Assembly: GCA_934464615.1 (NCBI GenBank)
Contig: CAKSKA010000009.1
Location: 1-64,000, forward strand
From: an uncultured Eubacteriales bacterium
GTDB taxonomy: Bacteria > Bacillota > Clostridia > Oscillospirales > Acutalibacteraceae
Direction of reading: 5' to 3'
Length of the DNA stretch: 64,000 bases
Position 1 is the stretch's first letter, and each line of letters begins with the position of its first letter. Position numbers and translations under genes: made by a program. This document shows, one piece after another, positions 50,665 to 59,783 of this stretch. The notes beneath the pieces were generated by a model. It was not told where the DNA came from, made no database searches, and worked only from the letters and a program-made list of their open reading frames with translations.

Positions 50665-51486
50665 ATGACGGTACTTTTTGTATGCACAGGCAACACCTGC
50701 CGCAGTCCTATGGCTCAGGGGTATCTTGCCTCCAAGCATTTTCCGGATGTTACGGTATTAAGCGCCGGTATATATGCCTCGGGCGAGCCGGCAAATCCAT
50801 ACAGCATAGCCGTTATGCGTGAGAAAAACATTGATATAGCAAGTCACACATCCGTGCAACTGTGCGATGCGCTGCTTGAAAAAGCCGACCGCATAATTTG
50901 TATGACGCGGCAAATTGCCGACTTAATACCCACGGCTTACAAAAGCAAAACCGCCGTACCGCCGAACGACATACCCGATCCGTTCGGCAGAAGTATTGAA
51001 GTTTACCGCAAAACACGGGATATTATCTGCAGTTATATTGACAGCGTTTTCCCCACAGTAACGACGGCGGAAATATGCGATACGGCGGCGATTGCCGAAC
51101 TTGAGAAACAGTGTTTTTCTCTGCCGTGGAGCGAAAAGGTAATAACCGACGCCATGCAAAGCGGTACTACGGAATTTTTTACGGCAAAAATAGGAAACAA
51201 AACAGTAGGATACGCGGGAATCGGCACAGTGCTTGACGAAGGCTATATAACAAACATAGCCGTGGATAAGGACTATCGCTGCCGCGGTATTGCCGATGCT
51301 TTACTGACAGCGATAGATGCGCTTGCCGCCGAAAAAAATCTTTCCTTTACGGCGCTTGAAGTCCGCTGTTCCAACACAGCCGCAATTTCGCTTTATGCAA
51401 AAAAGGGATACCGACAAAACGGCTGCCGCAAAAACTTTTACGAAAATCCGCGCGAGGATGCGCTGCTTTTAATTAAGGAGTTTTAA
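50665..51486 (+). CDS. Fused low-molecular-weight phosphatase and RimI-like acetyltransferase
   Basis: A 273-residue two-domain protein. Residues 1-130 form a low-molecular-weight tyrosine/arginine phosphatase: CTGNTCRS (C7-x5-R13-S14) is the catalytic loop and DPFG (105-108) gives the general acid. Residues about 133-273 form a GNAT domain of RimI type: AAIAELEKQCFSLPWSEKVI, ITNIAVDKDYRCRGIADALL (acetyl-CoA loop) and LEVRCSNTAAISLYAKKGY. RimI acetylates ribosomal protein S18 and is often encoded next to tsaD, as here. The frame is continuous, with no stop or slippery site between domains. Fusion to a phosphatase is unusual to me. Confidence 0.9.
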   Translation: MTVLFVCTGNTCRSPMAQGYLASKHFPDVTVLSAGIYASGEPANPYSIAVMREKNIDIASHTSVQLCDALLEKADRIICMTRQIADLIPTAYKSKTAVPPNDIPDPFGRSIEVYRKTRDIICSYIDSVFPTVTTAEICDTAAIAELEKQCFSLPWSEKVITDAMQSGTTEFFTAKIGNKTVGYAGIGTVLDEGYITNIAVDKDYRCRGIADALLTAIDALAAEKNLSFTALEVRCSNTAAISLYAKKGYRQNGCRKNFYENPREDALLLIKEF

Positions 51487-52494
51487 ATGTATATTTTAAG
51501 CATAGAATCTTCATGTGACGAAACTGCCGCCGCCGTTGTAAAGGACGGCAGGTACGTTCTCTCAAGCATTGTAAACACCCAGATTGCCGAACATATAAAG
51601 TTCGGCGGAGTAGTGCCTGAAGTGGCGTCAAGACGGCATTGCGAAAACATAAGCGCCGTTGTTGACGCGGCAATTAAAAAGGCCGGCATAAAATACAGCG
51701 ACTTATCCGCAATAGCCGTAACATTTGCTCCCGGTCTTATAGGCGCGCTGCTTGTCGGTGTAAACTTTGCGAAAGCACTTGCTTTTTCCCTTAATATTCC
51801 GCTTGTGCCGGTGCATCATCTGCGCTCTCACATAGCGGCAAATTACATAACTTATCCCGATTTGAAACCGCCGTTTCTGTGCTTGCTTGTATCCGGTGGA
51901 AACACCGTAATAGCACAGGTTGACGATTACACAAAATTTGAAATAATAGGTCAAACCGTGGACGACGCCGCGGGAGAATGTATGGACAAAGCGGCAAGGA
52001 CGCTGGGGCTTGACTATCCCGGCGGCGTAAATCTTGATAAAACGGCAACTTTGCCCGATACAAAAAAATATCCGCTGCCCACACCACATACAAAAGGTGA
52101 TTTTGACTTTTCGTTCTCCGGACTTAAAACCGCCGTTATAAACACCGTACACAATGCAGCGCAAAAGGGCGAAGAAATTGACGTGCCGGTTATGTGTGCG
52201 ACTGTCAGGCAAAAGGTCTGCGATATACTTATACAGCGCACAATGCATGCCGCGGAAGTATACGGCAGTAAAAAAATCTCGGTGGCGGGCGGAGTTTCGG
52301 CAAACAGCGAACTGCGCCGCCGTATGAAATCAATGTGCAATAAAAAAGGCATAGAACTGTATATCCCCGACATTTCCCTTTGCGGCGATAATGCGGCGAT
52401 GGTGGGCGCACAGGGATATTACGAATATTTATCGGGCAACATTGCCGATATGCATCTTAACGCAACGGCAACACTGCCGATTAATTACAGGTGA
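51487..52494 (+). CDS. tsaD: tRNA N6-threonylcarbamoyladenosine synthase catalytic subunit TsaD
   Basis: A 335-residue ASKHA-fold enzyme that transfers the threonylcarbamoyl group to A37 of ANN-reading tRNAs. The N-terminus ILSIESSCDETAAAVV, the metal site VHHLRSHIAANY, and LVSGGNTVIAQV and DDAAGECMDKAARTLGLDYPGG are diagnostic. The ATG follows the previous stop directly (TAAATG), so it is probably translationally coupled. TsaB and TsaE are not in the window. Confidence 0.96.
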   Translation: MYILSIESSCDETAAAVVKDGRYVLSSIVNTQIAEHIKFGGVVPEVASRRHCENISAVVDAAIKKAGIKYSDLSAIAVTFAPGLIGALLVGVNFAKALAFSLNIPLVPVHHLRSHIAANYITYPDLKPPFLCLLVSGGNTVIAQVDDYTKFEIIGQTVDDAAGECMDKAARTLGLDYPGGVNLDKTATLPDTKKYPLPTPHTKGDFDFSFSGLKTAVINTVHNAAQKGEEIDVPVMCATVRQKVCDILIQRTMHAAEVYGSKKISVAGGVSANSELRRRMKSMCNKKGIELYIPDISLCGDNAAMVGAQGYYEYLSGNIADMHLNATATLPINYR

Positions 52495-52498
52495 TGTT

Positions 52499-53395
52499 AT
52501 GGAACAGAAAAAACTCTTTTTGGTTGCAAATCCGAAATCGGGCAAAGCGCGGGTTAAGTATGAGCTTTTGCAGATAGTAACGGTTTTGTCGGAAGCGGGA
52601 TATTCCGTTACCGTTTACCCGACAAAATGTCGGGGAGACGCTACAAATGCAGTAAAAGCGCTTACCGACGAATACGATACTATTGTATGCTGCGGCGGTG
52701 ACGGTACGCTTAACGAAGTTATAAGCGGAATAATGCACAATCCCTTAAAAAAAGATTTTAAACTGGGCTATATACCGCTCGGTACGCTTAACGAGTGGTC
52801 GAGCGGGCTTAACATTTCAAGGGATATTAAAAAGGCGGCGAATGACGTTGTAACCGGCAGGGTAATGCCGCTTGATATAGGCAGATTTGACGACAGTTAT
52901 TTTGTTTACACCGCGTCCTTCGGCGCTTTTACGTCGGCTTCGTACTCTGCACCGCAGGAAGTAAAAAACGTACTCGGTCAGGCGGCATATTTCTTCGAGG
53001 GTATTAAAAGCCTTTCGGCAATCAAGCCGATACCGCTTAAATTCGATATAGACGGAGAAACGGTGGAAGGCAATTTCCTTTTCGGTGCGGTGTCAAACTC
53101 GCTTTCCATGGGCGGTGTTATAAAACTGGATCCTAAAAAAGTTGAATTTGACGACGGAATTTTTGAAATAGTGCTTATAGACAATCCCGAAAATTTAATA
53201 GAATTTCAGGATATAATAGACGCGCTTATTAAAAGGGATTTCAACAGGAAAAGAATACAGCAGTACAAAGCCTCTTCAATAACCGTTTACGGCAGCGAGA
53301 ACATAAACTGGACGCTTGACGGCGAGATGGCGCAGGGACAAAAGGAAATTAAAATAGAAAACATACACAGGGCAATAAATTTTATAATACCGTAA
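52499..53395 (+). CDS. Diacylglycerol kinase-like lipid kinase (DagK/YegS family)
   Basis: A 298-residue cytoplasmic lipid kinase. The N-terminal LFLVANPKSGKARVK, the ATP-binding GGDGTLNEV (66-74) and GYIPLGTLNEWSSGL are family marks. The usual GTxNDFAR reads GTLNEWSS, a known variation in the YegS/BmrU branch. It may phosphorylate diacylglycerol or a related lipid. ATG 52499 is used because AGGTGATG ends just before it; earlier in-frame codons are inside tsaD. Confidence 0.87.
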   Translation: MEQKKLFLVANPKSGKARVKYELLQIVTVLSEAGYSVTVYPTKCRGDATNAVKALTDEYDTIVCCGGDGTLNEVISGIMHNPLKKDFKLGYIPLGTLNEWSSGLNISRDIKKAANDVVTGRVMPLDIGRFDDSYFVYTASFGAFTSASYSAPQEVKNVLGQAAYFFEGIKSLSAIKPIPLKFDIDGETVEGNFLFGAVSNSLSMGGVIKLDPKKVEFDDGIFEIVLIDNPENLIEFQDIIDALIKRDFNRKRIQQYKASSITVYGSENINWTLDGEMAQGQKEIKIENIHRAINFIIP

Positions 53396-53402
53396 AAAAC
53401 AG

Positions 53403-53431
53403 TTGTTAAATATATACGGTAATATTATAAT
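53403..53431 (+). promoter_or_regulatory. mreB promoter
   Basis: TTGTTA (53403-53408), 17-bp spacer, TATAAT (53426-53431), 35 bases before the ATG. Confidence 0.7.
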
Positions 53432-53466
53432 GGTATTGTTAAAAAGAATCGGAAGTAGGGATTTAA

Positions 53467-54489
53467 ATGCTTTTTACTCGTGATATAGGTATAGATCTCG
53501 GTACGGCAAATACGCTTGTATGCGTAAAGGGCAAGGGAATAATAATGCGTGAGCCGTCCGTAGTGGCCTACGATGTCCGCAACGACGCCGTAAGGGCCGT
53601 TGGTACGCAGGCTAAGGAAATGATAGGCAGAACACCGGGTTCAATAATAGCCGTCCGCCCGCTGAAAGACGGTGTTATAGCCGACTTTGACGTTACCGCC
53701 GCAATGCTTAAAAGGTTTATAAAACAGTCGCTTAAAGGCTCTGTTTTTTCAAGAGTCCGTGTTGTAATATGCATACCTGCAGGCGTAACCGAGGTTGAAA
53801 GCCGTGCCGTATACGACGCGGTAAAACAAGCCGGCGCTACAGAGGTCGACCTGGTTGAAGAACCGATGGCTGCAGCCGTAGGCGCAGGTTTGCCGGTAAT
53901 GGACGCTACGGGAAATATGGTTGTGGATATAGGCGGCGGCACAAGCGAAGTTGCCGTAATTTCTTTAGGCGATATAGTTACGGCGCAGTCTGTAAGAATT
54001 GCGGGCGACGATTTGGACGAGGCTATAATTGCATACATACGCAAAAAGCACAATCTTTTAATAGGCGAGCGTACTGCGGAGCGTATTAAAATCGACATAG
54101 GTTCCGCACTGCCTTACGAAAACGAGCAGAGCGTTGAAATAAAAGGCCGCAACCTTGTGGACGGCCTGCCCAAAAATGTAGTAATAACATCAAAGGAAGT
54201 AAGGGAAGCCCTTACCGATCCTATAATGCAAATTGTGGACGCAGTGCGTTCAACACTTGAAAAAACTCCGCCGGAACTTGCGGCGGACATAGTTGACCGC
54301 GGTATAACGCTTACTGGCGGCGGCGCGCTTCTGCGCGGATTTTCTCAACTTTTGGCGGACGAAATAGGCATACCCGTAACCGTAGCCGCAAATCCGCTTG
54401 ACTGTGTGGTACTGGGTACTGCAAAGCGACTTGAAGGCGGCGGCGGATTTGACGCTTATGTATTTAAACGCGGCAAAAGATTCCGTTAG
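53467..54489 (+). CDS. mreB: Rod shape-determining protein MreB
   Basis: A 340-residue actin homologue that guides elongation-phase cell-wall synthesis along the membrane. GIDLGTANTLVCVKGKGI is phosphate loop 1, MVVDIGGGTSEVAVISLG is phosphate loop 2, and ITLTGGGALLRGF is the adenosine motif. First gene of mreBCD-PBP2 with its own promoter. The C-terminal tail is Gly- and Lys-rich (RLEGGGGFDAYVFKRGKRFR). It is a clear sign of a rod-shaped or elongating cell. Confidence 0.96.
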   Translation: MLFTRDIGIDLGTANTLVCVKGKGIIMREPSVVAYDVRNDAVRAVGTQAKEMIGRTPGSIIAVRPLKDGVIADFDVTAAMLKRFIKQSLKGSVFSRVRVVICIPAGVTEVESRAVYDAVKQAGATEVDLVEEPMAAAVGAGLPVMDATGNMVVDIGGGTSEVAVISLGDIVTAQSVRIAGDDLDEAIIAYIRKKHNLLIGERTAERIKIDIGSALPYENEQSVEIKGRNLVDGLPKNVVITSKEVREALTDPIMQIVDAVRSTLEKTPPELAADIVDRGITLTGGGALLRGFSQLLADEIGIPVTVAANPLDCVVLGTAKRLEGGGGFDAYVFKRGKRFR

Positions 54490-54515
54490 ACAAAATTGTT
54501 AGGAAGTTATGTAAT

Positions 54516-55364
54516 ATGCGTTTTTTCTTTAAAAGCAGACAATTTAAAATTGCGCTTGCCGTGGTTGCGGTAATAGTGGCGCTGTCGGTACTTTTCAATG
54601 TTACCGGCGGCACTTTCAGTCCGCACACAAGTATTTTCGGCGCTGTTGCGGCACCGTTTCAGGCGGCGGCAAACGGCATTTCAAATGCGGCAAAGGGCTT
54701 TAAGGAAAAAGTTGAAAACAACGAGGCAGTCGTGCTGGAAAACGCACGGCTTAAAGAACAGATAGACGAGTTAAACAGTCGGATAGCCGATTATGATTCG
54801 TTAAAAAGCGAAAACGATTTTTTAAAGGATTATTTGGAGATTAAAAAAGAAAATCCCGATTTTCAGTTTAAAAACGCCTCTGTAATAGCAAGGGATTCAA
54901 CCGATGTATTTATGGGATTTAACGTAAACGCAGGTTCTCTTGCCGGTGTAAAAATGTACGATCCCGTAATAACCTCGGCAGGTCTTGTAGGTTATGTATC
55001 CCAAGTAGGTCTTACAACATCAAAGGTCACCACAGTGCTTAATCCCGAAATTGCAGCCGGTGCGGTGGATTCGCGTACGTCCGACGCCGGTGTTATAGGC
55101 GGCACACTTGAGGACGCAAACAACGGCAATACGCGTATGTACAACATACAGCGTTCCTCCGTTATTGCCATAGGCGATTATGTTGTGACTTCGGGCAGCG
55201 GTGTTTTTCCAAGCGGTATTGCAATAGGCAAAATAGTAAATATCTCAAAAGAGGATTACACATCCTCGCTTTACGCCGTTGTGGAGCCGTTTGTAAACAT
55301 ATCGGAAATAAAGGAAGTAATGATTATAACCGATTTTAACGGCAAACAGGATTTTGAAAAGTAA
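54516..55364 (+). CDS. mreC: Rod shape-determining protein MreC
   Basis: A 282-residue extracytoplasmic scaffold with an N-terminal membrane segment (about 10-28), a coiled coil (about 60-105, EKVENNEAVVLENARLKEQI) and two beta domains (MGFNVNAGSLAGVKMYDPVI and GDYVVTSGSGVFPSGIAIGKI). It links MreB to PBP2. It starts 26 bases after mreB. Confidence 0.94.
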   Translation: MRFFFKSRQFKIALAVVAVIVALSVLFNVTGGTFSPHTSIFGAVAAPFQAAANGISNAAKGFKEKVENNEAVVLENARLKEQIDELNSRIADYDSLKSENDFLKDYLEIKKENPDFQFKNASVIARDSTDVFMGFNVNAGSLAGVKMYDPVITSAGLVGYVSQVGLTTSKVTTVLNPEIAAGAVDSRTSDAGVIGGTLEDANNGNTRMYNIQRSSVIAIGDYVVTSGSGVFPSGIAIGKIVNISKEDYTSSLYAVVEPFVNISEIKEVMIITDFNGKQDFEK

Positions 55365-55375
55365 GAGGTTATACT

Positions 55376-55876
55376 ATGGACAGATACAGACGCAGCAATC
55401 CTTTGCAGGCAGTTTGTTACATTGCGCTTTTTTTGCTGCTTTACCTTATAACGTATTCCGACCTCGTTAATCTGCGTATAGGCAACGCAATGCCGCTGCC
55501 GCTTATAGCGCCGGTTATTGCAGTCGGCTATTTTTACGGCGAATGGATCGGCTTTACCGCAGGTGTGCTGTGCGGTATATTTGTTGACGCGGTAAGTTCG
55601 GGTGTAACCTGCTTTAACACGCTTATACTTTTGTTTATAGGCTGTGCCGCAGGCGTGCTTATTAAATATTATTTAAACAAAAACATTTTAACCATACTTA
55701 CTATGTCGCTTGTTTTTTGCCTGCTTTATTTTGCGCTTAAATGGCTTATAGTTGTGCCGTCGGGCAGCAGCTCCGGCTTTGGTTATTTTTTGTTTTATGC
55801 GTTGCCGTCGGCAATTTATTCGGCAGCGTTTATTATACCCTGTTATTATTTGGGATTGCTTATTAAAAAGATTTAA
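55376..55876 (+). CDS. mreD: Rod shape-determining protein MreD
   Basis: A 166-residue membrane protein with about five segments, e.g. AVCYIALFLLLYLITYSDLV, APVIAVGYFYGEWIGFTAGVL and the C-terminal PSAIYSAAFIIPCYYLGLLI. The sequence is poorly conserved in this family, so the call relies on size, topology and position between mreC and the PBP2 gene. Confidence 0.88.
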   Translation: MDRYRRSNPLQAVCYIALFLLLYLITYSDLVNLRIGNAMPLPLIAPVIAVGYFYGEWIGFTAGVLCGIFVDAVSSGVTCFNTLILLFIGCAAGVLIKYYLNKNILTILTMSLVFCLLYFALKWLIVVPSGSSSGFGYFLFYALPSAIYSAAFIIPCYYLGLLIKKI

Positions 55877-55890
55877 GGAAGTGAATTAAT

Positions 55891-57870
55891 ATGCCGTTTA
55901 ATACAAAAAGACAGCCCTACGTTATAATACTGTCGGCAGTATTGGCGGCTGTTGTGGTTATTTACTGCGCGCGCGCACTTTTTATTCAGGTAATAAATCC
56001 GTCGGCATTCGGCGGTGCCGACGGTTACTTTACATTTACGTCGGTTATTGAAGCACCGCGCGGAGAAATACTTGACCGATCCGGCAGAAAAATCGCCGTA
56101 AACCGCGACGGTTACGACATAGTTTTCGATTATTCGAATATTGAGCTTAAACAGCTAAACGCACTTGTTGAATCGCTTATACGCATATGCGAGGAAAACA
56201 ATACGGAATATATTGATAATTTACCGCTTGAAAAACAGGCGCCTTATAATTTTGACGAAGACGAAAATATTTCCAGACTTAAAAAGTTTTTGGGCGTAGC
56301 CGATTATGCCACGGCGCAGAACTGTTTTGACAGGCTTGTTGAAAAATACGGACTTGAAGAATACGAAACCGAGATGCAGCGGAAGATTATGGGCGTCCGC
56401 TATACTATGAGCCGTGCAGGATTTTCCCTGTCGGTGCCGTACACCTTTGCGGAGGATATATCGAGTGATCTTATGCTTAAAATATCCGAAACGGGTTTTA
56501 TGCTTAAAGGCGTTAACGTACACACCGTACCCTACCGCGAATACGATTGCACCACGCTTGCACCGCATTTAATAGGCACAATCGGTCCTATTTACGAGGA
56601 CGACTGGGACGAATACAAACAAAAAGGCTATTCTTACAACGATAAGGTCGGAAAAAGCGGAATTGAATATTATGCGGAGCAATATTTACGCGGAACCGAC
56701 GGCGAAATGACATACAAACTGGATGCCGACGGCAATCTGGTATCAAAAACCGTAACTAAAGAGCCTGTTGCCGGCAAAACGGTAATGCTCTCCCTTGATA
56801 AATCGCTGCAGTTATCCGCACAGGCGGCGCTTGAACAGTATATAACCGAACTTAAAAGCCAGCCGGGTTCTACCGTTACGGGCGGTGCGGTTGTTATGCT
56901 TGACATAAACACAAGTGCGGTTTTGGTTGCGGCAAACTATCCGTCATATGACCTTGCCACACTTTCCAAAGATTACAACGACCTTGTAAATAAAGAAAAA
57001 AATCCGAACAATCCGCTGCTTGACCGCGCTTTTCAGGGCGTTTATCCCATAGGTTCCACCATAAAACCGGCGGTTGCAATCGCGGCAATGCAAAACAACA
57101 CATACAATATCGGCGAACACATATATTGCCGTCACACATATAAATATTTCAGTGATTTCCAGCCGACGTGTATGGGTTATCACGGAAATATAGACCTTAA
57201 AGAAGCGTTGGCAAAATCCTGCAACTACTTCTTTTTTGAACTCGGCAGACGTACGGGCGTAAAACAGCTTACCGAGTATTTTAAGGCATTCGGACTCGGA
57301 GTTAAAACCGGTGTTGAAGTTCACGATTCGGAAGGCATTTTAATGGAATTTGCCGGAGATTCGGGCAATACAATTCAGGTGGCTATAGGTCAGCTTAATG
57401 CGTTTACGCCGCTGCAGCTTGCAAATTACACCTGCACGCTTGTAAACGGCGGACAGCGAAACCGTGTAACGCTTATAGACCGTATTACAGCGGCTGATTT
57501 TTCCGAAACATATGTAAAGCGCGAGGCACAGGTTGAAAATTCCATTTCCATAAACAGCGAAGCGCTTAATGCCGTTAAGGAAGGTATGCTTTCGGTTACC
57601 GAGGACGGAACGGGAAGCCGTGTATTCGGCAATTATCCTATAAAAGTCGGCGGCAAGACGGGTACTTCGCAGGTAACCAACGAAGCCGACCACAGTGTGT
57701 TTATTTCCTTTGCCCCGTTTGATAAACCGGAAATTGCAATGGCGGTTGTGCTTGAACACGGCAGTTCCACCTATACCGTTACAAGTATCGCCAAGGCTGT
57801 ATTTAACGATTACTTTTTTGCGGACAGCACCGCGGACGGCATTACAAAACCCTACGAAGTGCTTAAATAA
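55891..57870 (+). CDS. mrdA: Penicillin-binding protein 2 (elongasome transpeptidase)
   Basis: A 659-residue class B PBP that crosslinks peptidoglycan. One N-terminal membrane segment (about 11-33) is followed by a pedestal domain (APRGEILDRSGRKIAVNRDG) and the transpeptidase: STIK with active Ser389 and Lys392, SCN at 443-445, and KTG at 589-591. It follows mreD closely in the operon. In many Clostridia, minCDE and rodA come next; here none is present before mgsA. Confidence 0.94.
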   Translation: MPFNTKRQPYVIILSAVLAAVVVIYCARALFIQVINPSAFGGADGYFTFTSVIEAPRGEILDRSGRKIAVNRDGYDIVFDYSNIELKQLNALVESLIRICEENNTEYIDNLPLEKQAPYNFDEDENISRLKKFLGVADYATAQNCFDRLVEKYGLEEYETEMQRKIMGVRYTMSRAGFSLSVPYTFAEDISSDLMLKISETGFMLKGVNVHTVPYREYDCTTLAPHLIGTIGPIYEDDWDEYKQKGYSYNDKVGKSGIEYYAEQYLRGTDGEMTYKLDADGNLVSKTVTKEPVAGKTVMLSLDKSLQLSAQAALEQYITELKSQPGSTVTGGAVVMLDINTSAVLVAANYPSYDLATLSKDYNDLVNKEKNPNNPLLDRAFQGVYPIGSTIKPAVAIAAMQNNTYNIGEHIYCRHTYKYFSDFQPTCMGYHGNIDLKEALAKSCNYFFFELGRRTGVKQLTEYFKAFGLGVKTGVEVHDSEGILMEFAGDSGNTIQVAIGQLNAFTPLQLANYTCTLVNGGQRNRVTLIDRITAADFSETYVKREAQVENSISINSEALNAVKEGMLSVTEDGTGSRVFGNYPIKVGGKTGTSQVTNEADHSVFISFAPFDKPEIAMAVVLEHGSSTYTVTSIAKAVFNDYFFADSTADGITKPYEVLK

Positions 57871-57898
57871 ATCCTTTAAATTGTTTTAACCGCCGTAA

Positions 57899-57928
57899 TT
57901 GACAAACAATGGGTTTTTATGGTATTAT
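57899..57928 (+). promoter_or_regulatory. mgsA promoter
   Basis: TTGACA (57899-57904), 18-bp spacer, TATTAT (57923-57928), 32 bases before the ATG. Confidence 0.65.
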
Positions 57929-57960
57929 TATTTTAGAATTTTTTTGAGGAGTTGTACAAA

Positions 57961-58361
57961 TGAACATAGCCTTAATTGCGCACGACACAAAAAAGGAACT
58001 TATGGTACAGTTTTGCATAGCATATTGCGGAATTTTGAGCAAACACACCCTTCTTGCAACCTATACTACCGGTAAGCTTGTTGCGGATGCCACCGGTCTT
58101 AACATAATCAAGTTTTTAGGCGGCTCGCAGGGCGGCAGTCAGCAAATAGCATCCCGTATAGGCTGTGACGAAATAGACCTGCTGCTTATTTTCAGGGATC
58201 CGCTTACCGCAAAACCGGAGGAGCCGGACGACAACGCGTTACTTCGCCTTTGCGATATACACAACATTCCTGTTGCAACAAATATAGCAACCGCGGAAAT
58301 GCTTATACACGGACTTGAGCGCGGAGATCTTGACTGGCGCGAAATAGTCAGAAGTAAATAA
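57961..58361 (+). CDS. mgsA: Methylglyoxal synthase
   Basis: A 133-residue enzyme converting dihydroxyacetone phosphate to methylglyoxal and phosphate, a glycolytic bypass. The N-terminal NIALIAHDTKKELMVQF, TTGKLVADATGLNI and GGSQGGSQQIASRI bind phosphate; LLLIFRDPLTAKPEEPDDNALLRLCDIHNIPVATN has the catalytic Asp and His. The coding start is the ATG whose A is the first base of line position 57961. In many Clostridia mgsA closes the mre-min-rodA cluster, which agrees with its place here. Confidence 0.95.
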
Positions 58362-58374
58362 AATTTATAACTGC

Positions 58375-58396
58375 GTCCGGCCCGTAAGGGCTGGAC
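58375..58396 (+). terminator. Hairpin between mgsA and hisS
   Basis: GTCCGGCCC pairs with GGGCTGGAC (one wobble) around GTAA. The following TTATACTATTTT tract is only moderately T-rich, so termination may be partial. Confidence 0.5.
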
Positions 58397-58424
58397 TTAT
58401 ACTATTTTAAAGCAGGAGAAAATT

Positions 58425-59738
58425 ATGGCAGAAAAAATTACGGCTGTAAAAGGTACGCTTGATACGCTGCCCGACGACAGCTACCGTTTACAATATTTAG
58501 AGCAGACAATGATACGCACCGCCGGACTTTACGGCTACAGGGAAATTCGCATACCGGTGTTTGAACATACCGAAGTTTTTTCGCGCGGTGTCGGTGATAC
58601 TACCGATGTTGTACAAAAGGAAATGTACACATTTAACGATAAAGGCGGCAGGAGCATCACCTTGCGTCCGGAATTTACTGCCGGAATTGCAAGAAGTGTG
58701 ATTGAAAGCGGTCTTGTAAACGGCGCGCTGCCCGTAAAGGTATGCTATGTAGGCGGCTGTTACCGATACGAAAAGCCGCAGGCAGGCAGACTCAGGGAGT
58801 TTCATCAGTTCGGTATTGAATGTATAGGCACAAGCAGTGCCGCAGCCGATGCCGAAGCCATTGCGCTTGCCGCACAGGTACTTGATGAAATAGGCATACG
58901 CGATTTATCGCTTCGTATAAATTCAATCGGTTGTCCTACCTGCCGTGCGGAATATCACAAGGCGCTTAAAGAATATTTCAGTGCACGACAGGACGAACTT
59001 TGCGATACCTGCCGTGACAGGCTGCAAAGGAATCCCATGCGTATACTCGATTGCAAATCACCCGTATGCAAGGAAATTGCAAAAGACGCACCTAAGGTAC
59101 TTGACTTTTTGTGCGACGATTGCAAAGCCCATTTTGAGTCCCTTAAAGCGCATTTGGACGCCGCCGGCATTGAATATACGGTGGATCCCGGCATAGTACG
59201 CGGACTTGACTATTACACAAAAACAGTTTTTGAATTTGTGGCAAACTGCATAGGCGCGCAGTCTACCGTTTGCGGCGGAGGCAGATACGACGGACTTATA
59301 CACCAGTTATCCGGTCCCGCGGTGCAAGCTGTAGGTTTTGCAATGGGAATAGAAAGACTTATGCTTGTAGCCGAGGCACAGGGCGTTGAATTTCCGAAAA
59401 AAGCCACTGCGGATATTTATGTTGCATCTCTCGGCGATAATGCCTCAATTGCGGCAACATCACTTTGCTGTAAACTGCGCAGTGAAGGGTTTGAAGCGCT
59501 TTGCGATATAAACGGCCGCGGACTTAAGGCGCAAATGCGTTTTGCGGACAAGATCGGTGCCAAATTCACCTGCGTTTTGGGCGACAGTGAGATTGAAACG
59601 GGTAAAGTTAAATTAAAAAATATGAAAACCGGCGAAGAAACACCTGCCGAAATTAAAACTTTTACAGACGATTTTTGCAATGCCATGAATGATTTTGCCC
59701 TCAGCGAACTTGAGGAAAGCGTTGTAAATCCCCAATAA
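58425..59738 (+). CDS. hisS: Histidyl-tRNA synthetase
   Basis: A 437-residue class IIa synthetase. The N-terminal KITAVKGTLDTLPDDSYRLQ is a variant of the usual KGTxD start. Motif 2 is CYRYEKPQAGRLREFHQFGIE, the His-specific segments are GLDYYTKTVFEF and VCGGGRYDGL, and motif 3 is GFAMGIERL. An extra Cys-rich segment (CDTCRDRLQRNPMRILDCK, CKEIAKDAPKVLDFLCDDCK) is normal for many bacterial HisRS. The C-terminal anticodon-binding domain covers about 325-425. Confidence 0.96.
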   Translation: MAEKITAVKGTLDTLPDDSYRLQYLEQTMIRTAGLYGYREIRIPVFEHTEVFSRGVGDTTDVVQKEMYTFNDKGGRSITLRPEFTAGIARSVIESGLVNGALPVKVCYVGGCYRYEKPQAGRLREFHQFGIECIGTSSAAADAEAIALAAQVLDEIGIRDLSLRINSIGCPTCRAEYHKALKEYFSARQDELCDTCRDRLQRNPMRILDCKSPVCKEIAKDAPKVLDFLCDDCKAHFESLKAHLDAAGIEYTVDPGIVRGLDYYTKTVFEFVANCIGAQSTVCGGGRYDGLIHQLSGPAVQAVGFAMGIERLMLVAEAQGVEFPKKATADIYVASLGDNASIAATSLCCKLRSEGFEALCDINGRGLKAQMRFADKIGAKFTCVLGDSEIETGKVKLKNMKTGEETPAEIKTFTDDFCNAMNDFALSELEESVVNPQ

Positions 59739-59783
59739 TAAATAAAACTTTACTGCTTTTACAGTGTAACGGGAGTGTTTAAA

